A stretch of 64,000 bases of DNA from Bacillus inaquosorum KCTC 13429 (GTDB taxonomy: Bacteria > Bacillota > Bacilli > Bacillales > Bacillaceae): assembly GCF_000332645.1 (NCBI RefSeq), contig NZ_AMXN01000002.1, positions 124,001 through 188,000 of the forward strand, read 5' to 3'. This document shows, piece by piece, positions 47,183 through 58,517 of the stretch; the first letter of the stretch is position 1; the number at the start of each line of letters is the position of its first letter. A model generated the notes under the pieces. The model was not told where the DNA came from, did not search any database, and saw only the letters and a program-made list of their open reading frames with translations. Position numbers and translations under genes: made by a program.

Positions 47183-47995
47183 TTACATGTTTTTTGTTTT
47201 GAGATGATGGATGATATTCGCTGTTTCTTCAACCGCTTTATTTGAAACATCAACAACCTGGCACCCGATCCGATCCACAATCTTTTCGAAATATTCCAGT
47301 TCCTCTTTGATTCTGTTGATATTTGCATAGATCGCTTTGTCATTAAGCCCGAGTGATTTTAACCGTTCTTTTCTGATATGATTCAGTTTATCCGGGCTAA
47401 TCTTTAAGCCGATGCATTTTTTCGGATCAACATTAAAGAGTTCTTCCGGCGGGTCAACCTCGGGAACAATCGGAACATTGGCAACCTTCAGGCGCTTGTG
47501 GGCGAGATATTGAGACAGCGGTGTTTTAGACGTTCTTGATACGCCGATCAAAACGATATCAGCTTTTAAAATCCCTCTTGGATCACGTCCATCATCGTAT
47601 TTAACTGCAAACTCGATGGCCTCCACTTTTTTGAAATAGTCTTCATCAAGCTGGCGCACCCGCCCCGGTTCGTATTTCGCTGTTAAACCGTAGGCTGTTT
47701 CCATTTTATCAATTAACGGGCCGATAATATCATAATATAAAACATTTGCTTTTTCCGCTTCGGCAATCAAATATTCTCTGATTTCCGGCACCACAAGTGT
47801 AAAACAGATAATGCCGCCGTCTGCCTTTGCAAGTGAAATCACTTCATTGATAGTGCCTATATCTTCAACATAAGGAATTCTTCTTACATGTGTATCGTCC
47901 GCTGAACCGTTAAATTGGCTGAGCGCTGCTTTTACTACCAATTCAGCCGTTTCACCGACTGAATCCGATACGACATAGATGATGCGGTTATTCAT
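47183..47995 (-). CDS. yqfL: Putative pyruvate phosphate dikinase regulatory protein YqfL
   Basis: A 270-residue member of the DUF299 (PpsR/PDRP) family, bifunctional kinase/phosphorylases acting on PPDK or PEP synthase. The nucleotide-binding P-loop-like string is [11 protein letters not shown] at about residues 152-162. In B. subtilis it accompanies ccpN and modulates CcpN-dependent gluconeogenic control, and here it also lies 25 bases after ccpN. The start follows GGGGGGAT. The target enzyme is not visible. Confidence 0.9.
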   Translation of the reverse strand: MNNRIIYVVSDSVGETAELVVKAALSQFNGSADDTHVRRIPYVEDIGTINEVISLAKADGGIICFTLVVPEIREYLIAEAEKANVLYYDIIGPLIDKMETAYGLTAKYEPGRVRQLDEDYFKKVEAIEFAVKYDDGRDPRGILKADIVLIGVSRTSKTPLSQYLAHKRLKVANVPIVPEVDPPEELFNVDPKKCIGLKISPDKLNHIRKERLKSLGLNDKAIYANINRIKEELEYFEKIVDRIGCQVVDVSNKAVEETANIIHHLKTKNM

Positions 47996-48020
47996 ATTAT
48001 CCCCCCGTTAGTTTGCGATC

Positions 48021-48659
48021 TTATAGGATTTCATTTTCAGATAAACTGACAAGTATTTTTGTCATATTCGTTTTTGTCACTCTGCCGATCACTTCAAAGC
48101 CTTTATCGGTATCTTTGATGACAGGCAGTGCATCAATTTGTTTTTCTATTAAGTGCTTTGCAATGTCCATCACATAATCCTCGCGCCTGCACACCGTAAT
48201 GTTCGGCATCCTTGTCATAATGATGTGAACAGGGACTGATGTAAGCTCCTGCTGGCCAATGCTCGCTCTCAGCAAGTCTTTTCGTGAAAGCACCCCGACT
48301 AAAACAGCATCGCGGTCCACCACAAACAGAGTACCTACATCTTCTAAAAACATGGTGCAAATCGCATCGTACACAGAAACGTTTTCGTGAATCACAACGG
48401 GGATAGATTGAAAGTCTTTCACCTGAAGCTTTTTGAGTTTATCTGCCAAAAGCTGTGTGCCGGTTTTTCCAGTGTAGAAATAACCGACTCTCGGGCGCGC
48501 CTCGAGGAATCCTGACATGGTGAGTATGGCTAAATCCGGACGCAATGTTGCCCTGGTTAGGTTCAGCTTTTCTGCAATATGCTCCCCTGTAATCGGCCCG
48601 TTTTCTTTTACAATCTGCAAAATATGTTCTTGCCGTTTATTTAGTTCGATCGTACTCAC
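48021..48659 (-). CDS. ccpN: Gluconeogenesis repressor CcpN
   Basis: Transcriptional repressor of gapB and pckA during glycolytic growth. The 212-residue protein has an N-terminal winged helix-turn-helix ('GPITGEHIAEKLNLTRATLR' at about residues 20-40) and two CBS domains (about 85-140 and 148-208) that sense adenine nucleotides. The start is one of two consecutive GTG codons (48662 or 48659); the second gives the known length. It leads the ccpN-yqfL transcript. Confidence 0.94.
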   Translation of the reverse strand: MSTIELNKRQEHILQIVKENGPITGEHIAEKLNLTRATLRPDLAILTMSGFLEARPRVGYFYTGKTGTQLLADKLKKLQVKDFQSIPVVIHENVSVYDAICTMFLEDVGTLFVVDRDAVLVGVLSRKDLLRASIGQQELTSVPVHIIMTRMPNITVCRREDYVMDIAKHLIEKQIDALPVIKDTDKGFEVIGRVTKTNMTKILVSLSENEIL

Positions 48660-48701
48660 CACCTTTTCACTTCATATCTATGTAAAGAAACAATAATCCA
48701 T

Positions 48702-48728
48702 ATTATATCGTAAATATCTTGTAATCAA
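48702..48728 (-). promoter_or_regulatory. Putative promoter of ccpN
   Basis: A perfect TATAAT (48707-48702) on the minus strand lies 42 bp before ccpN. TTGATT is 15 bp upstream (48728-48723), which is short; TTGTTT at 19 bp is an alternative. Only the -10 is convincing. Confidence 0.4.
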
Positions 48729-48747
48729 ACAAAAAAACTTATAAATG

Positions 48748-48786
48748 GGGAAAAGACGATTACCGATCACACAGCAACCGCCTTTT
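48748..48786 (-). terminator. Probable terminator of glyQS
   Basis: AAAAGGCGGTTGC can pair over 13 positions (with G-U pairs) with GTAATCGTCTTTT around a TGTGTGATCG loop, just after the glyS stop. The downstream T-run is weak. Confidence 0.6.
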
Positions 48787-48792
48787 CTCTCT

Positions 48793-50832
48793 TTATTTTA
48801 CAATAAGGGCATTCATATTCGCAAAGGACTTGATCTCATCCGCCAAGTTTACCATTTGCGCTAGTCGGTTTGCCTTTAATGTCTCGTTATCCGCTATAAC
48901 CATTGTATGATCGAAGTATGCATCGATCGGTTCTTTTAAGGCTGAAAGTGAAGAAAGGGCCGCCTCGTAATCTTTTTTACTGAAGCTTTCCTGCAGATTT
49001 TGCTTCGCTGTTTGATAGGCATCAAACAGTTTTGCTTCGTATTCATTTTCAAATAGATCAGGCTGAATGTCTCCGCGGACTCCTTTTTTGCTGATAGAAA
49101 TCACTCGGCCTAAAGCTTCCGCTGTTTCCTTAAAGCCCGGCGCACCAAGTTTTTGTTCCAGCACTTGTGCTTTATGCAGCGCTGAGTATGGCTCAAGCTC
49201 AGAGCTTTCCAGCACGGCATCGATGACATCGTGTCTGATCTGTTCAGCATTCAAGACATATTTCAGGCGCTGAGTGAAGAAATCCAGCAATTCATTTTCT
49301 TTTTCGGTTTGTACGAAAGTAAGCAGCTCTTCAAACGAAATTCCCCAGTTGCGGTCAAGAAGAATTGCAACAATACCGCTCGCTTGGCGGCGCAGCCCGT
49401 AAGGATCCTGAGAACCGGTCGGAATAACACCGATAGAGAAGAATGAAGCGATTGTGTCAAGCTTATCCGCCATTGCTACAACTGCTCCGATGAAAGTAGA
49501 AGGCGTTTCTCCGCCTGCTGATCTAGGCATATAGTGTTCGTTGACTGCCGTAGCCACTGCTTCATCTTCACCAAGCATTCTCGCATACTTTTCACCCATA
49601 ATTCCTTGAAGCTCAGGGAATTCGTATATCATATGAGTGACAAGGTCGAATTTAGAAATTTCAGCAGCTCGCTTCACATGTTTTAATGTATCTTCATCAG
49701 CTTGAAGACGAACGGCAAGCTTCTCTGCGATTGAAGTGACTCTTCTAACCTTATCAGCAAGAGAACCAAGCTCTTCATGGAAAACAATGTTTTCAAGCTT
49801 CTTCACGTTTGCATCAATGTTTAGTTTCTGATCTTCCTTGTAGAAGAATGAAGCATCAGATAAACGCGCGCGCAGCACTTTTTCATTGCCTCGGGCCACA
49901 TTTTCGATCGCGTGGCTGTTGCCGTTTCGGACTGTGATAAAGTGAGGCAACAAATCACCGTTCTTGTCTTTGACAGGGAAGTAGCGCTGATGCTCTTTCA
50001 TTGTCGTGACAAGCACTTCCTCAGGAATTGACAGAAACTCAGATTCAAATGAACCGTAAAGAGCTGTCGGATATTCTACTAAATGATTCACTTCATCAAG
50101 AAGGTCTTCGTCAACTGGAATGCTCCAATTGTTTTCTGCAGCCATCGCTTCCAGCTGAGATTGAATCATTTGTTTCCGGACGTTAGGATCAGCAATAACG
50201 TGCTGTTCTTTCAGCTGCTCTTCATAAGCTGAAGGTGATTCAATTGACACTTCATGTCCAAGGAAACGGTGTCCCTGTGTTGTCCGTCCAGACTCAACGT
50301 TTGTGATCGAAAATGGAATGACATCCTGTCCAAATAAAGCAACAATCCATTTGATTGGCCGGATATAACGCAAATCTTCATTTCCCCAACGCATGTTCTT
50401 CGGGAAATGCAAGCTCGTAACTAAGCCGCTCAGTTCCGGAAGAAGCGATTTCGTTTCTTGGCCGGCTTGGAACTTTTGCACGAATACATACTCTGTGCCT
50501 TTCACTTCTTTAATGTACAGGTCTTCCACATTCGCGCCTTGGCCTTTTGAAAAGCCGATCGCCGCTTTTGTCCAGTTGCCGTCTGCATCAAGAGCAATTT
50601 TTTTCGCAGGCCCTTTCGCTTCTTCTTTTATATCAGCCTGCTTTTCTGCTACATCTTTTACAAAGACAGCGAGACGTCTCGGTGTATTGAAGAGCTTTAC
50701 TTCACCGTGATTAATATTTTTTTCTGTAAGCCAGCCTGTCAGCTTCTCACCAAGCTGAACCATGCTTTCATTCAAAAAGCGCGCCGGCATTTCCTCTAAT
50801 CCGATCTCTAAAAGTAAATCCTGTTTACTCAT
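48793..50832 (-). CDS. glyS: Glycyl-tRNA synthetase beta subunit
   Basis: Beta chain of the alpha2beta2 glycyl-tRNA synthetase, needed for tRNA binding and for the catalytic complex. The 679-residue protein starts [19 protein letters not shown], typical for GlyS, contains a HD-like domain in the middle ('[14 protein letters not shown]') and ends with an anticodon-binding DALR-like region ('[16 protein letters not shown]'). It overlaps glyQ by eight bases. Confidence 0.97.
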   Translation of the reverse strand: MSKQDLLLEIGLEEMPARFLNESMVQLGEKLTGWLTEKNINHGEVKLFNTPRRLAVFVKDVAEKQADIKEEAKGPAKKIALDADGNWTKAAIGFSKGQGANVEDLYIKEVKGTEYVFVQKFQAGQETKSLLPELSGLVTSLHFPKNMRWGNEDLRYIRPIKWIVALFGQDVIPFSITNVESGRTTQGHRFLGHEVSIESPSAYEEQLKEQHVIADPNVRKQMIQSQLEAMAAENNWSIPVDEDLLDEVNHLVEYPTALYGSFESEFLSIPEEVLVTTMKEHQRYFPVKDKNGDLLPHFITVRNGNSHAIENVARGNEKVLRARLSDASFFYKEDQKLNIDANVKKLENIVFHEELGSLADKVRRVTSIAEKLAVRLQADEDTLKHVKRAAEISKFDLVTHMIYEFPELQGIMGEKYARMLGEDEAVATAVNEHYMPRSAGGETPSTFIGAVVAMADKLDTIASFFSIGVIPTGSQDPYGLRRQASGIVAILLDRNWGISFEELLTFVQTEKENELLDFFTQRLKYVLNAEQIRHDVIDAVLESSELEPYSALHKAQVLEQKLGAPGFKETAEALGRVISISKKGVRGDIQPDLFENEYEAKLFDAYQTAKQNLQESFSKKDYEAALSSLSALKEPIDAYFDHTMVIADNETLKANRLAQMVNLADEIKSFANMNALIVK

Positions 50833-51712
50833 GAGAAGAACCCTCCCCTTTAAGCATTGGGAACCCTAGTTTTTCTCGTTCCTCATAATAGGTTTTTGCT
50901 ACTTTTCTCGCTAAATTCCGCACTCTTGCGATATAGCCTGTCCGTTCGGTAACAGAGATCGCACCTTTGGCATCAAGCAGGTTGAAAGTGTGCGAGCATT
51001 TCAGCACATAGTCATATGCAGGGTGAACAAGTCCGTTGTCCATTTGCTTAATCGCTTCTTTTTCATACGTGCTGAACAATTGGAACAGCATATCGACATC
51101 TGACGTTTCAAACGTATAAACGGAATGCTCGTATTCCGCCATCATGAATAAATCTTTCACCGTAAAGCCGGACGTCCATTCCAAGTCGAAAACATTTTCT
51201 TTATCCTGGATATAAGACGCAAGACGCTCAATTCCGTACGTAATTTCTACAGAAACCGGTTTACATTCAAGTCCTCCGACCTGCTGGAAATACGTAAATT
51301 GTGTAATTTCCATTCCGTCAAGCCATACTTCCCAGCCTAGACCCGCACAGCCTAAAGACGGATTCTCCCAGTTGTCTTCAACAAAGCGGATATCATGCTC
51401 AAGCGGATCAATTCCAAGAGCGCGCAATGAATCTAAATACAGCTCTTGAATGTTATCAGGAGACGGTTTAATAATGACCTGAAATTGATGATGCTGATAC
51501 AGTCTGTTCGGGTTCTCCCCGTATCGTCCGTCAGCAGGGCGTCTGGAAGGCTCTACATAAGCCACTTTCCACGGCTCAGGCCCAATACTGCGCAAAAATG
51601 TATACGGGCTCATCGTGCCGGCCCCTTTTTCTACATCGTAAGCCTGCATAAGCACACAGCCCTGACTGGACCAATGCTTTTGCAAGGTTAGAATCATGTC
51701 TTGAATGTTCAT
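50825..51712 (-). CDS. glyQ: Glycyl-tRNA synthetase alpha subunit
   Basis: Catalytic class II core of glycyl-tRNA synthetase, 295 residues. Motifs include '[23 protein letters not shown]' (motif 3-like, shortened: [11 protein letters not shown]) and '[18 protein letters not shown]' containing the class II Arg. ATG 51712 fits the known length; the longer frame runs back into the T-box terminator. Expression depends on the upstream glycine T-box. Confidence 0.97.
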   Translation of the reverse strand: MNIQDMILTLQKHWSSQGCVLMQAYDVEKGAGTMSPYTFLRSIGPEPWKVAYVEPSRRPADGRYGENPNRLYQHHQFQVIIKPSPDNIQELYLDSLRALGIDPLEHDIRFVEDNWENPSLGCAGLGWEVWLDGMEITQFTYFQQVGGLECKPVSVEITYGIERLASYIQDKENVFDLEWTSGFTVKDLFMMAEYEHSVYTFETSDVDMLFQLFSTYEKEAIKQMDNGLVHPAYDYVLKCSHTFNLLDAKGAISVTERTGYIARVRNLARKVAKTYYEEREKLGFPMLKGEGSSHE

Positions 51713-51760
51713 TTCAAGCACCTCCACTTTTCCTTCATAAGATGACTGCGGCAGCAACCA

Positions 51761-51810
51761 AAAAACTCCCGTCTCTATGCTTGCCAGCCGCAAACATAGG
51801 GACGAGAGTT
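51761..51810 (-). terminator. T-box regulated terminator before glyQ
   Basis: ACTCTCGTCCCTATG and CATAGAGACGGGAGT form a long stem ending in six T on the minus strand. Its 5' arm competes with the T-box antiterminator. Confidence 0.95.
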
Positions 51811-51978
51811 CTCCCGCGGTTCCACCCTAGTTGCTGAGATCAAAATCCCAGCCTCTTTTTTTAAAATTGCTCAAGAATGCCTTTCGTTGCGCGCTCATCC
51901 TTAGCTTACACCGCCCTAAGGTCGCTTTCATGAGGTAAACGCAAGTACTTCTTTCTCTCACTGCAACATATTTTATAA
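51761..51978 (-). promoter_or_regulatory. Glycine T-box riboswitch of glyQS
   Basis: The 5' leader reads tRNA-Gly charging. On the minus strand it contains the specifier-loop region with GGC (near 51916-51920, in AGGGCGGTG), the linker, and the conserved T-box AGGGTGGAACCGCGGGAG at 51828-51811. This is the minimal glyQS type without Stem II. Uncharged tRNA would stabilise the antiterminator, otherwise the terminator at 51761-51810 forms. Confidence 0.96.
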
Positions 51979-51984
51979 TAAATG

Positions 51985-52013
51985 ATCATATAAAAAGATG
52001 GACCAGATGTCAA
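51985..52013 (-). promoter_or_regulatory. SigA promoter of glyQS
   Basis: A perfect TTGACA (52013-52008), a 17-bp spacer and TATGAT (51990-51985) on the minus strand. The -35 overlaps the recO stop codon. Confidence 0.85.
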
Positions 52014-52777
52014 CTTTTGTTTTCACCCATAAGATGTTTCATGCTTTCCATTTGATCTAAAAAGCGCTTTGATTTTAAATATAACCCTGAATATTCCTCA
52101 TAATATAAATCAATCACTTGCTTCAATTCAGCTTTTGTTTCCTGTTTTAAGGACACATTGCCCAGCCTCGACAGATCGAAGTAATAAAACAGCCTCAACA
52201 GCCTTGCCGTTTGCGGTTTAATCGGAATCCTGTAAGGATCTTTTTCAAAACAGCGATGGCAAATAAACCCGTTATCACGGACAGAGAAATGAAATGTCCC
52301 GTCCTGGCTTTTACAATGCACACAGTGATTCAGCTCGGGATACAGCCCCATGACACCGAGCATCTTCATTTGAACAATGAAGGTGATGACATCCGGATCT
52401 GTTCCTTCATTCAGCTGTTTAAACGATTCTAAAATGAATTCAAACAAGAAAGGGTTTGGCTTTTTTTCTTCTGTGCCTCTGTCGACTAGCTCAGCAATAT
52501 ACGCAGCATATGCTGTTAAAAACAAATCTTCCCTGATGCCTCTCATGCTGAGGATCATTTCACCCTGCTGAAGCGTTCCGAGGCCCGTTGTTTTTTGCAT
52601 TAAGAATGAACCATACAAAAAGGGCTGGCTGACTGCTGATAAACGGCTGTTCGGTTTTTTGGCGCCTCTTGCCATAACACCTATTTTTCCGTGTTCTCTT
52701 GTCAGTAAAGTAACGATTTTATTCGTCTCTCCGTAATCGTTTGTGCGAAGAACGATTCCTTCACATTTTGTCAGCAT
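52010..52777 (-). CDS. recO: DNA repair protein RecO
   Basis: Recombination mediator that helps RecA load on SSB-coated DNA. The 255-residue protein has an N-terminal OB-fold ('[21 protein letters not shown]') and a helical C-terminal domain with a four-cysteine zinc site (CVHC and CHRC at about 150-180). The start ATG 52777 follows AGGAAGG. It follows yqzL by 36 bases. Confidence 0.96.
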   Translation of the reverse strand: MLTKCEGIVLRTNDYGETNKIVTLLTREHGKIGVMARGAKKPNSRLSAVSQPFLYGSFLMQKTTGLGTLQQGEMILSMRGIREDLFLTAYAAYIAELVDRGTEEKKPNPFLFEFILESFKQLNEGTDPDVITFIVQMKMLGVMGLYPELNHCVHCKSQDGTFHFSVRDNGFICHRCFEKDPYRIPIKPQTARLLRLFYYFDLSRLGNVSLKQETKAELKQVIDLYYEEYSGLYLKSKRFLDQMESMKHLMGENKS

Positions 52778-52813
52778 TTCCGCACCTTCCTAAAGCAGGA
52801 GCGGCCAAGAGGT

Positions 52814-52957
52814 TTATAAAATTGGATAATCAAATCGGGCTAGCTCATCTTCTAGTTCTTCGGGTCTTTCCATGTTCTCTTTTTCCAGCTCTTTAAAAAG
52901 AAGATACGTATCAACATTTCCTGTTTGAGAAAATACGTTCCAGGTAAAATTCAACAC
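52814..52957 (-). CDS. yqzL: YqzL, small conserved protein
   Basis: A 47-residue peptide read from the minus strand (starts MLNFTWNVFSQTGNVDTYL, ends RFDYPIL). GTG 52957 is followed by TTG and sits seven bases from AAAGGTGG. This tiny gene between era and recO is conserved in Bacillus; its function is unknown. The sequence is acidic in its C-terminal half. Confidence 0.88.
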   Translation of the reverse strand: MLNFTWNVFSQTGNVDTYLLFKELEKENMERPEELEDELARFDYPIL

Positions 52958-53100
52958 AAGAAACCCACCTTTCTGTAGTTAAACTAGCTTACCTAAACTC
53001 CAAATTCTTACCTTTATCTTGACCAGATGTCCTCCATTTCATGTTAAACAAAATTTGCTAATGCATCCCTGTTCCTGTGAGATAATGACACAGCAAGAGA

Positions 53101-54469
<1,369 letters not shown>

Positions 54470-54517
54470 TCACGCCCATTTCTAAAAATGTAAAATAAAT
54501 GTAAGAATTTTCAGCCA

Positions 54518-54889
54518 TTACAGCTTTGGCAAAAAAATAAGTAAACCAATGATACACGAAATGACAGCAAAAACGCAAACAGCCCCGGCGGCAGCGTCCT
54601 TAGCCGCTTTAGCAAGAGGATGATGTTTGTCTGTTATTAAATCAACCGTATGTTCAATGGCTGTATTTAAAAGCTCAAGCGAAAACATTCCGCCGATCAA
54701 AAGGAAAATAATTGCCCACTCAATCGGGCTGAGCTCCACAAGGAAGCCGCAAATGAGAACAGCGCAGGCGGCTGCGGCATGAAATTGGAAATTCCGCTCC
54801 GTCCGCGCTGTTTCCCATATGCCCCGGCCTGCATGCACAAAGCTTTTGAAGAATCGCTTCAGCTCATTTCTATGATCTCTTGAGTCCAT
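54518..54889 (-). CDS. dgkA: Undecaprenol/diacylglycerol kinase DgkA
   Basis: Small membrane kinase; in Gram-positive bacteria this family phosphorylates undecaprenol. The 123-residue protein has three membrane helices and the family signature 'ELLNTAIEHTVDL' (catalytic Glu) near residue 70. It overlaps the ybeY 3' end by 20 bp, as cdd overlaps era. Confidence 0.93.
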   Translation of the reverse strand: MDSRDHRNELKRFFKSFVHAGRGIWETARTERNFQFHAAAACAVLICGFLVELSPIEWAIIFLLIGGMFSLELLNTAIEHTVDLITDKHHPLAKAAKDAAAGAVCVFAVISCIIGLLIFLPKL

Positions 54890-55343
54890 AAGCGTCCAGC
54901 AAATCCTTTTGCTTAGTAAACATCTCCTCTTCTTCCTCTTTCGTCATATGGTCATATCCTAAAAGATGCAGAAATCCGTGCACGGCAAGAAACCCGAGCT
55001 CTCTCTTAAAAGAATGATTATACTCTTCGGCCTGCTCCCTTGTGCGATCTGCACTGATGATAATATCACCTAAAACCGGCGGCATTTCCGCGCCTACGAT
55101 TTCAACCTCGCCTTCTCCCTCTTCTTCAAGAGCAAATGAGATGACGTCTGTCGGCGCATCCTTTCCGCGATAGTCTTTATTAATCTGCTGTATGTCTTCA
55201 TTGGTAACAATCGTGACAGAAACTTCAGCCTGATCCTGAACACCTTCACGCTCAGCGGCAAATTGAAGCAGATTTTCTACTTCTTTGAGCATCTCTTCTG
55301 AGACACTCCCCGTTTCATCAACGATATCAATCAGTAAACTCAT
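54870..55343 (-). CDS. ybeY: Endoribonuclease YbeY (rRNA maturation)
   Basis: Single-strand endoribonuclease involved in 16S rRNA 3' end processing and ribosome quality control. The zinc motif HGFLHLLGYDH is at about residues 121-131. Length 157 fits. The ATG abuts the pgpH stop, with the ribosome binding site in the pgpH 3' end. Formerly yqfG. Confidence 0.95.
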   Translation of the reverse strand: MSLLIDIVDETGSVSEEMLKEVENLLQFAAEREGVQDQAEVSVTIVTNEDIQQINKDYRGKDAPTDVISFALEEEGEGEVEIVGAEMPPVLGDIIISADRTREQAEEYNHSFKRELGFLAVHGFLHLLGYDHMTKEEEEEMFTKQKDLLDAYGLKRS

Positions 55344-57479
55344 CTATTTCACCTTCTTAGTAGCCTCCGGATATTCGATCCGGGAGTGGAAAATTCCTTT
55401 TAATGTTGCACAGAGCGTTTTTGCGATTGTATCAAGCTCTTTAAATGTCAAATCGCATTCGCTGAACTGTCCGTCCTGCAGCTTATCGGATATAATACCC
55501 CGGACAAGCTTTTCAATTCGTTCAGGGTTTGGATTATGCATGGATCTGACGGCCGCTTCAACACTGTCAGCCACTGATATAATCGCAGCTTCCTTTGACT
55601 GCGGCTTCGGTCCCGGATAACGGAACTCTTCTTCTGTAATCTGATCGCCTTTTTCCTTCGCTTTATAATAAAAGAACTTTAAAAGCGAGGTTCCATGATG
55701 CTGCTCAGCAATGTCGACAAGCTCTTTCGGAAATTTATAGCTTCTCAGCATGTTCGCACCGTCAGTGGTATGCGAAATGATGATATTTTTACTTAGCTGA
55801 GGAGACAGCTTGTCATGCGGATTATCAATATTCATTTGGTTCTCAATAAAATATTGCGGCCGCTTTGTTTTTCCGAGATCGTGGTAATACGCGCCGACTC
55901 TTGCAAGCAAGCCATTAGCCCCAACCGCCTCACAGGCTGCCTCTGACAAATTGGCGACCATTACACTGTGATGATATGTACCTGGTGTTTCTGTTAGTAT
56001 TTTGCGTAGCAACGGATGGTTAGGATTAGACAGCTCGATCAGCCTCATAGTGGATAAAATGCCAAAGCCTGTCTCAAAAAACGGCATCAGCCCGATGATC
56101 AATACAGACGAAGCAAATCCTGATACAACCCCCATCAGCATTAACGTGCCGATTTCAAGGCCCGACAGCGCAGTGTTTTGGATCAATAATAAGGAAAGAA
56201 CGACAACCATATTGATAAACGCCACGAAAAGCCCGGTCTGCAAAATCTTTGATCTGGCATTGTGTTTTCCTAAAAATAAAACACCTGAAATCCCGCTGAT
56301 CAAATAATAAATTCCGATGACATAATTGAATGTTCCTGTCACACCCTGATTAAACATCATACTTCCGCAAATCGCAAGAATGATACTTCCCAAAATGGCG
56401 ATGCGTTCATTCATCAGCAGTTTGATTAAGATCGCGCCGGCCGCAATAGGAACAAGATAACCGATATTATTATATTCCATCTTCTGAAATAAACTGACGA
56501 CCTCCATGATCACAAGCAAAAGCGTTGTGATAATGGAGAAAAGCAGGATGGATTGGTTTTTAACCTTCAGGTTTTGTTTCTGTTTTTCAAAATAATATAC
56601 AAGTGTTGCAATGAAAAGTCCGATCATAATCAATAGGCCGCTGATCGGCTTAAAGAGATTTGAGTTATTTAACAACCCGGTCAGCTCGAGTTTTCTGTAC
56701 ACTTCCCGATCAATGAGGTCATTTTCTTCCACGAGCACCTGGCCCTGTTTGATCTGAACCTGCTGGACATTGTCTGACGCTTCCTGACGCTTTGCCTCTG
56801 TCGCTTTCGGATCGAAGACGTAATTCGGAATAATAGCAAAACGCCCGATTTCTGTCGCAGCTCCTAAGTATTTAGACGGAATAGAATTGCTCTTTAGCTC
56901 TTTTTCTACTTTATCCTTTGCATCAGATAGTTTATCCGACGGGATTTCACTGCTCATCACCGTATTCACTGCCGTAATGACCGTATCTCTGACGAAAGAA
57001 AAGTCTTCACTGTCTGCTTTCAGCAATGTCTTGATGGAATCCTCTGAAATAGAATCATTCACATCTGACGTCAGTTTGTTCTTCACAGACTTAACCATTG
57101 ATTTTTCCGACGGTGATTTGCTGTCTTCTTCCGCCGATTTTTTCACTTCGCTGATACTGTCGAATATAGATGACACAAGGTCAATCCGATTGTCTGTATA
57201 TTCTTTTTTCAATGTATATTGATCTTCAACCGCGTCCTCAGCGGCTTGCTTTTTTTCCTCTGTGGCTTTTTGATCTTCCACGGTTGCCGGAGCATAAATG
57301 GTCTTGTCGCTGACTGAAAACAGGTCTAAATCAAGTGTTTCCGGCTTAACATGTACAAAGAGCAAAGCAAACATAATGGCAGCCAGCAGAAGATACAGCA
57401 GGACATGCATGGAGCGGGCATTTTTAAAGCTGCTCCATTTGTTTGGTCTGCTTTTGGTCTTCCCCTTCTTTTTCAACAC
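55344..57479 (-). CDS. pgpH: Cyclic-di-AMP phosphodiesterase PgpH
   Basis: Membrane HD-domain hydrolase that degrades cyclic di-AMP. The 711-residue protein has one N-terminal membrane helix, a large extracytoplasmic 7TMR-HDED domain (about 45-280), seven membrane helices (about 285-480), and a cytosolic HD domain with 'TYHHSVMVANL', 'YYHDLGKTKRP' and further His ligands. GTG 57479 follows AGGAGG and matches the known length; the upstream extension has no support. Confidence 0.95.
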   Translation of the reverse strand: MLKKKGKTKSRPNKWSSFKNARSMHVLLYLLLAAIMFALLFVHVKPETLDLDLFSVSDKTIYAPATVEDQKATEEKKQAAEDAVEDQYTLKKEYTDNRIDLVSSIFDSISEVKKSAEEDSKSPSEKSMVKSVKNKLTSDVNDSISEDSIKTLLKADSEDFSFVRDTVITAVNTVMSSEIPSDKLSDAKDKVEKELKSNSIPSKYLGAATEIGRFAIIPNYVFDPKATEAKRQEASDNVQQVQIKQGQVLVEENDLIDREVYRKLELTGLLNNSNLFKPISGLLIMIGLFIATLVYYFEKQKQNLKVKNQSILLFSIITTLLLVIMEVVSLFQKMEYNNIGYLVPIAAGAILIKLLMNERIAILGSIILAICGSMMFNQGVTGTFNYVIGIYYLISGISGVLFLGKHNARSKILQTGLFVAFINMVVVLSLLLIQNTALSGLEIGTLMLMGVVSGFASSVLIIGLMPFFETGFGILSTMRLIELSNPNHPLLRKILTETPGTYHHSVMVANLSEAACEAVGANGLLARVGAYYHDLGKTKRPQYFIENQMNIDNPHDKLSPQLSKNIIISHTTDGANMLRSYKFPKELVDIAEQHHGTSLLKFFYYKAKEKGDQITEEEFRYPGPKPQSKEAAIISVADSVEAAVRSMHNPNPERIEKLVRGIISDKLQDGQFSECDLTFKELDTIAKTLCATLKGIFHSRIEYPEATKKVK

Positions 57480-57520
57480 AAGAACCTCCTCTTGAAACAT
57501 CAAGCCCATAAGCAATCATA

Positions 57521-57555
57521 AAAATGACCCGATAACGCGCGATCGGGTCATTCAG
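57521..57555 (-). terminator. Hairpin between phoH and pgpH
   Basis: ATGACCCGAT and ATCGGGTCAT pair perfectly around AACGCGCG, followed by a short TTTTATG on the minus strand. A weak or partial terminator that may reduce read-through into pgpH. Confidence 0.65.
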
Positions 57556-57557
57556 CA

Positions 57558-58517
57558 TTAATTTTGCTTATCGTATGCTTCAATAATTTTCGCAACAAGC
57601 GGATGTCTGACCACGTCTGTCTGGTCTAGCTCAATCATAGAAATGCCGTCTATTCCCCTCAGCATCTCCTTCGCTACTGCAAGTCCCGATTTGACGCCTT
57701 TCGGCAGATCAATTTGGCTAACGTCACCTGTAATGATCATTTTAGAGCCAAAGCCCAGTCTCGTCAAAAACATTTTCATTTGAGCAGGCGTGGTATTCTG
57801 TGCTTCATCAAGTATAACATAAGCATCATCAAGCGTCCGTCCCCTCATATATGCAAGCGGAGCAATTTCAATGATGCCTCTTTCCATTAGACGTTCTGTA
57901 TGATCTGCCCCAAGCACATCATGAAGAGCGTCATACAGCGGGCGCAAATAAGGATCTACTTTCTCTTTGAGGTCACCTGGCAGAAAACCGAGGCTTTCAC
58001 CGGCTTCCACGGCAGGTCTTGTTAAAATGATTTTTTTGATATGTCCGTTTTTTAAAGCATGGACTGCTTTTACGACAGCCAGGTACGTTTTCCCGGTTCC
58101 CGCCGGGCCGATGCCGAATACAAGGTCATTCCGCTTCATGGCGGCCACGTATTCCCGCTGTCCTATCGTTTTTACACGGATTGATTTGCCTTTTGCGTTT
58201 TTTGTAATTTCTTCTTCGTACATGCTTTCAAAGTATTCAAGTTCATTCTTCTTTGCCATTTTGACGGCGTAAATCACATCACGTTCAGAGATCTCTATCC
58301 CCCTGCGAATTAAAGCGAGGAGCGATCCCAGCAGCTTATCTGCAATCTGAAACGATTCTTCATCGCCTGAAACATAAATCGTTTCGCCGCGCGTAATGAT
58401 ATTTACATTCAGATCTTTCTCCATCAATTTCAAAAAAGAATCTTGGTTCCCGAACAGTGAAAGCGCCTCGTCCGGGCTTTTCAGTTTTTGATTCATCGCA
58501 AGTAAATGTTCTGTCAT
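57558..58517 (-). CDS. phoH: PhoH-family ATPase
   Basis: A 319-residue P-loop ATPase of the PhoH family, an RNA-linked helicase-like protein often next to ybeY. Walker A GPAGTGKTYL at about residues 135-144, and Walker B 'AYVILDEAQNT' near 232. The start codon overlaps the yqfD stop (ATGA). Despite the name, no PHO control is visible. Formerly yqfE. Confidence 0.93.
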   Translation of the reverse strand: MTEHLLAMNQKLKSPDEALSLFGNQDSFLKLMEKDLNVNIITRGETIYVSGDEESFQIADKLLGSLLALIRRGIEISERDVIYAVKMAKKNELEYFESMYEEEITKNAKGKSIRVKTIGQREYVAAMKRNDLVFGIGPAGTGKTYLAVVKAVHALKNGHIKKIILTRPAVEAGESLGFLPGDLKEKVDPYLRPLYDALHDVLGADHTERLMERGIIEIAPLAYMRGRTLDDAYVILDEAQNTTPAQMKMFLTRLGFGSKMIITGDVSQIDLPKGVKSGLAVAKEMLRGIDGISMIELDQTDVVRHPLVAKIIEAYDKQN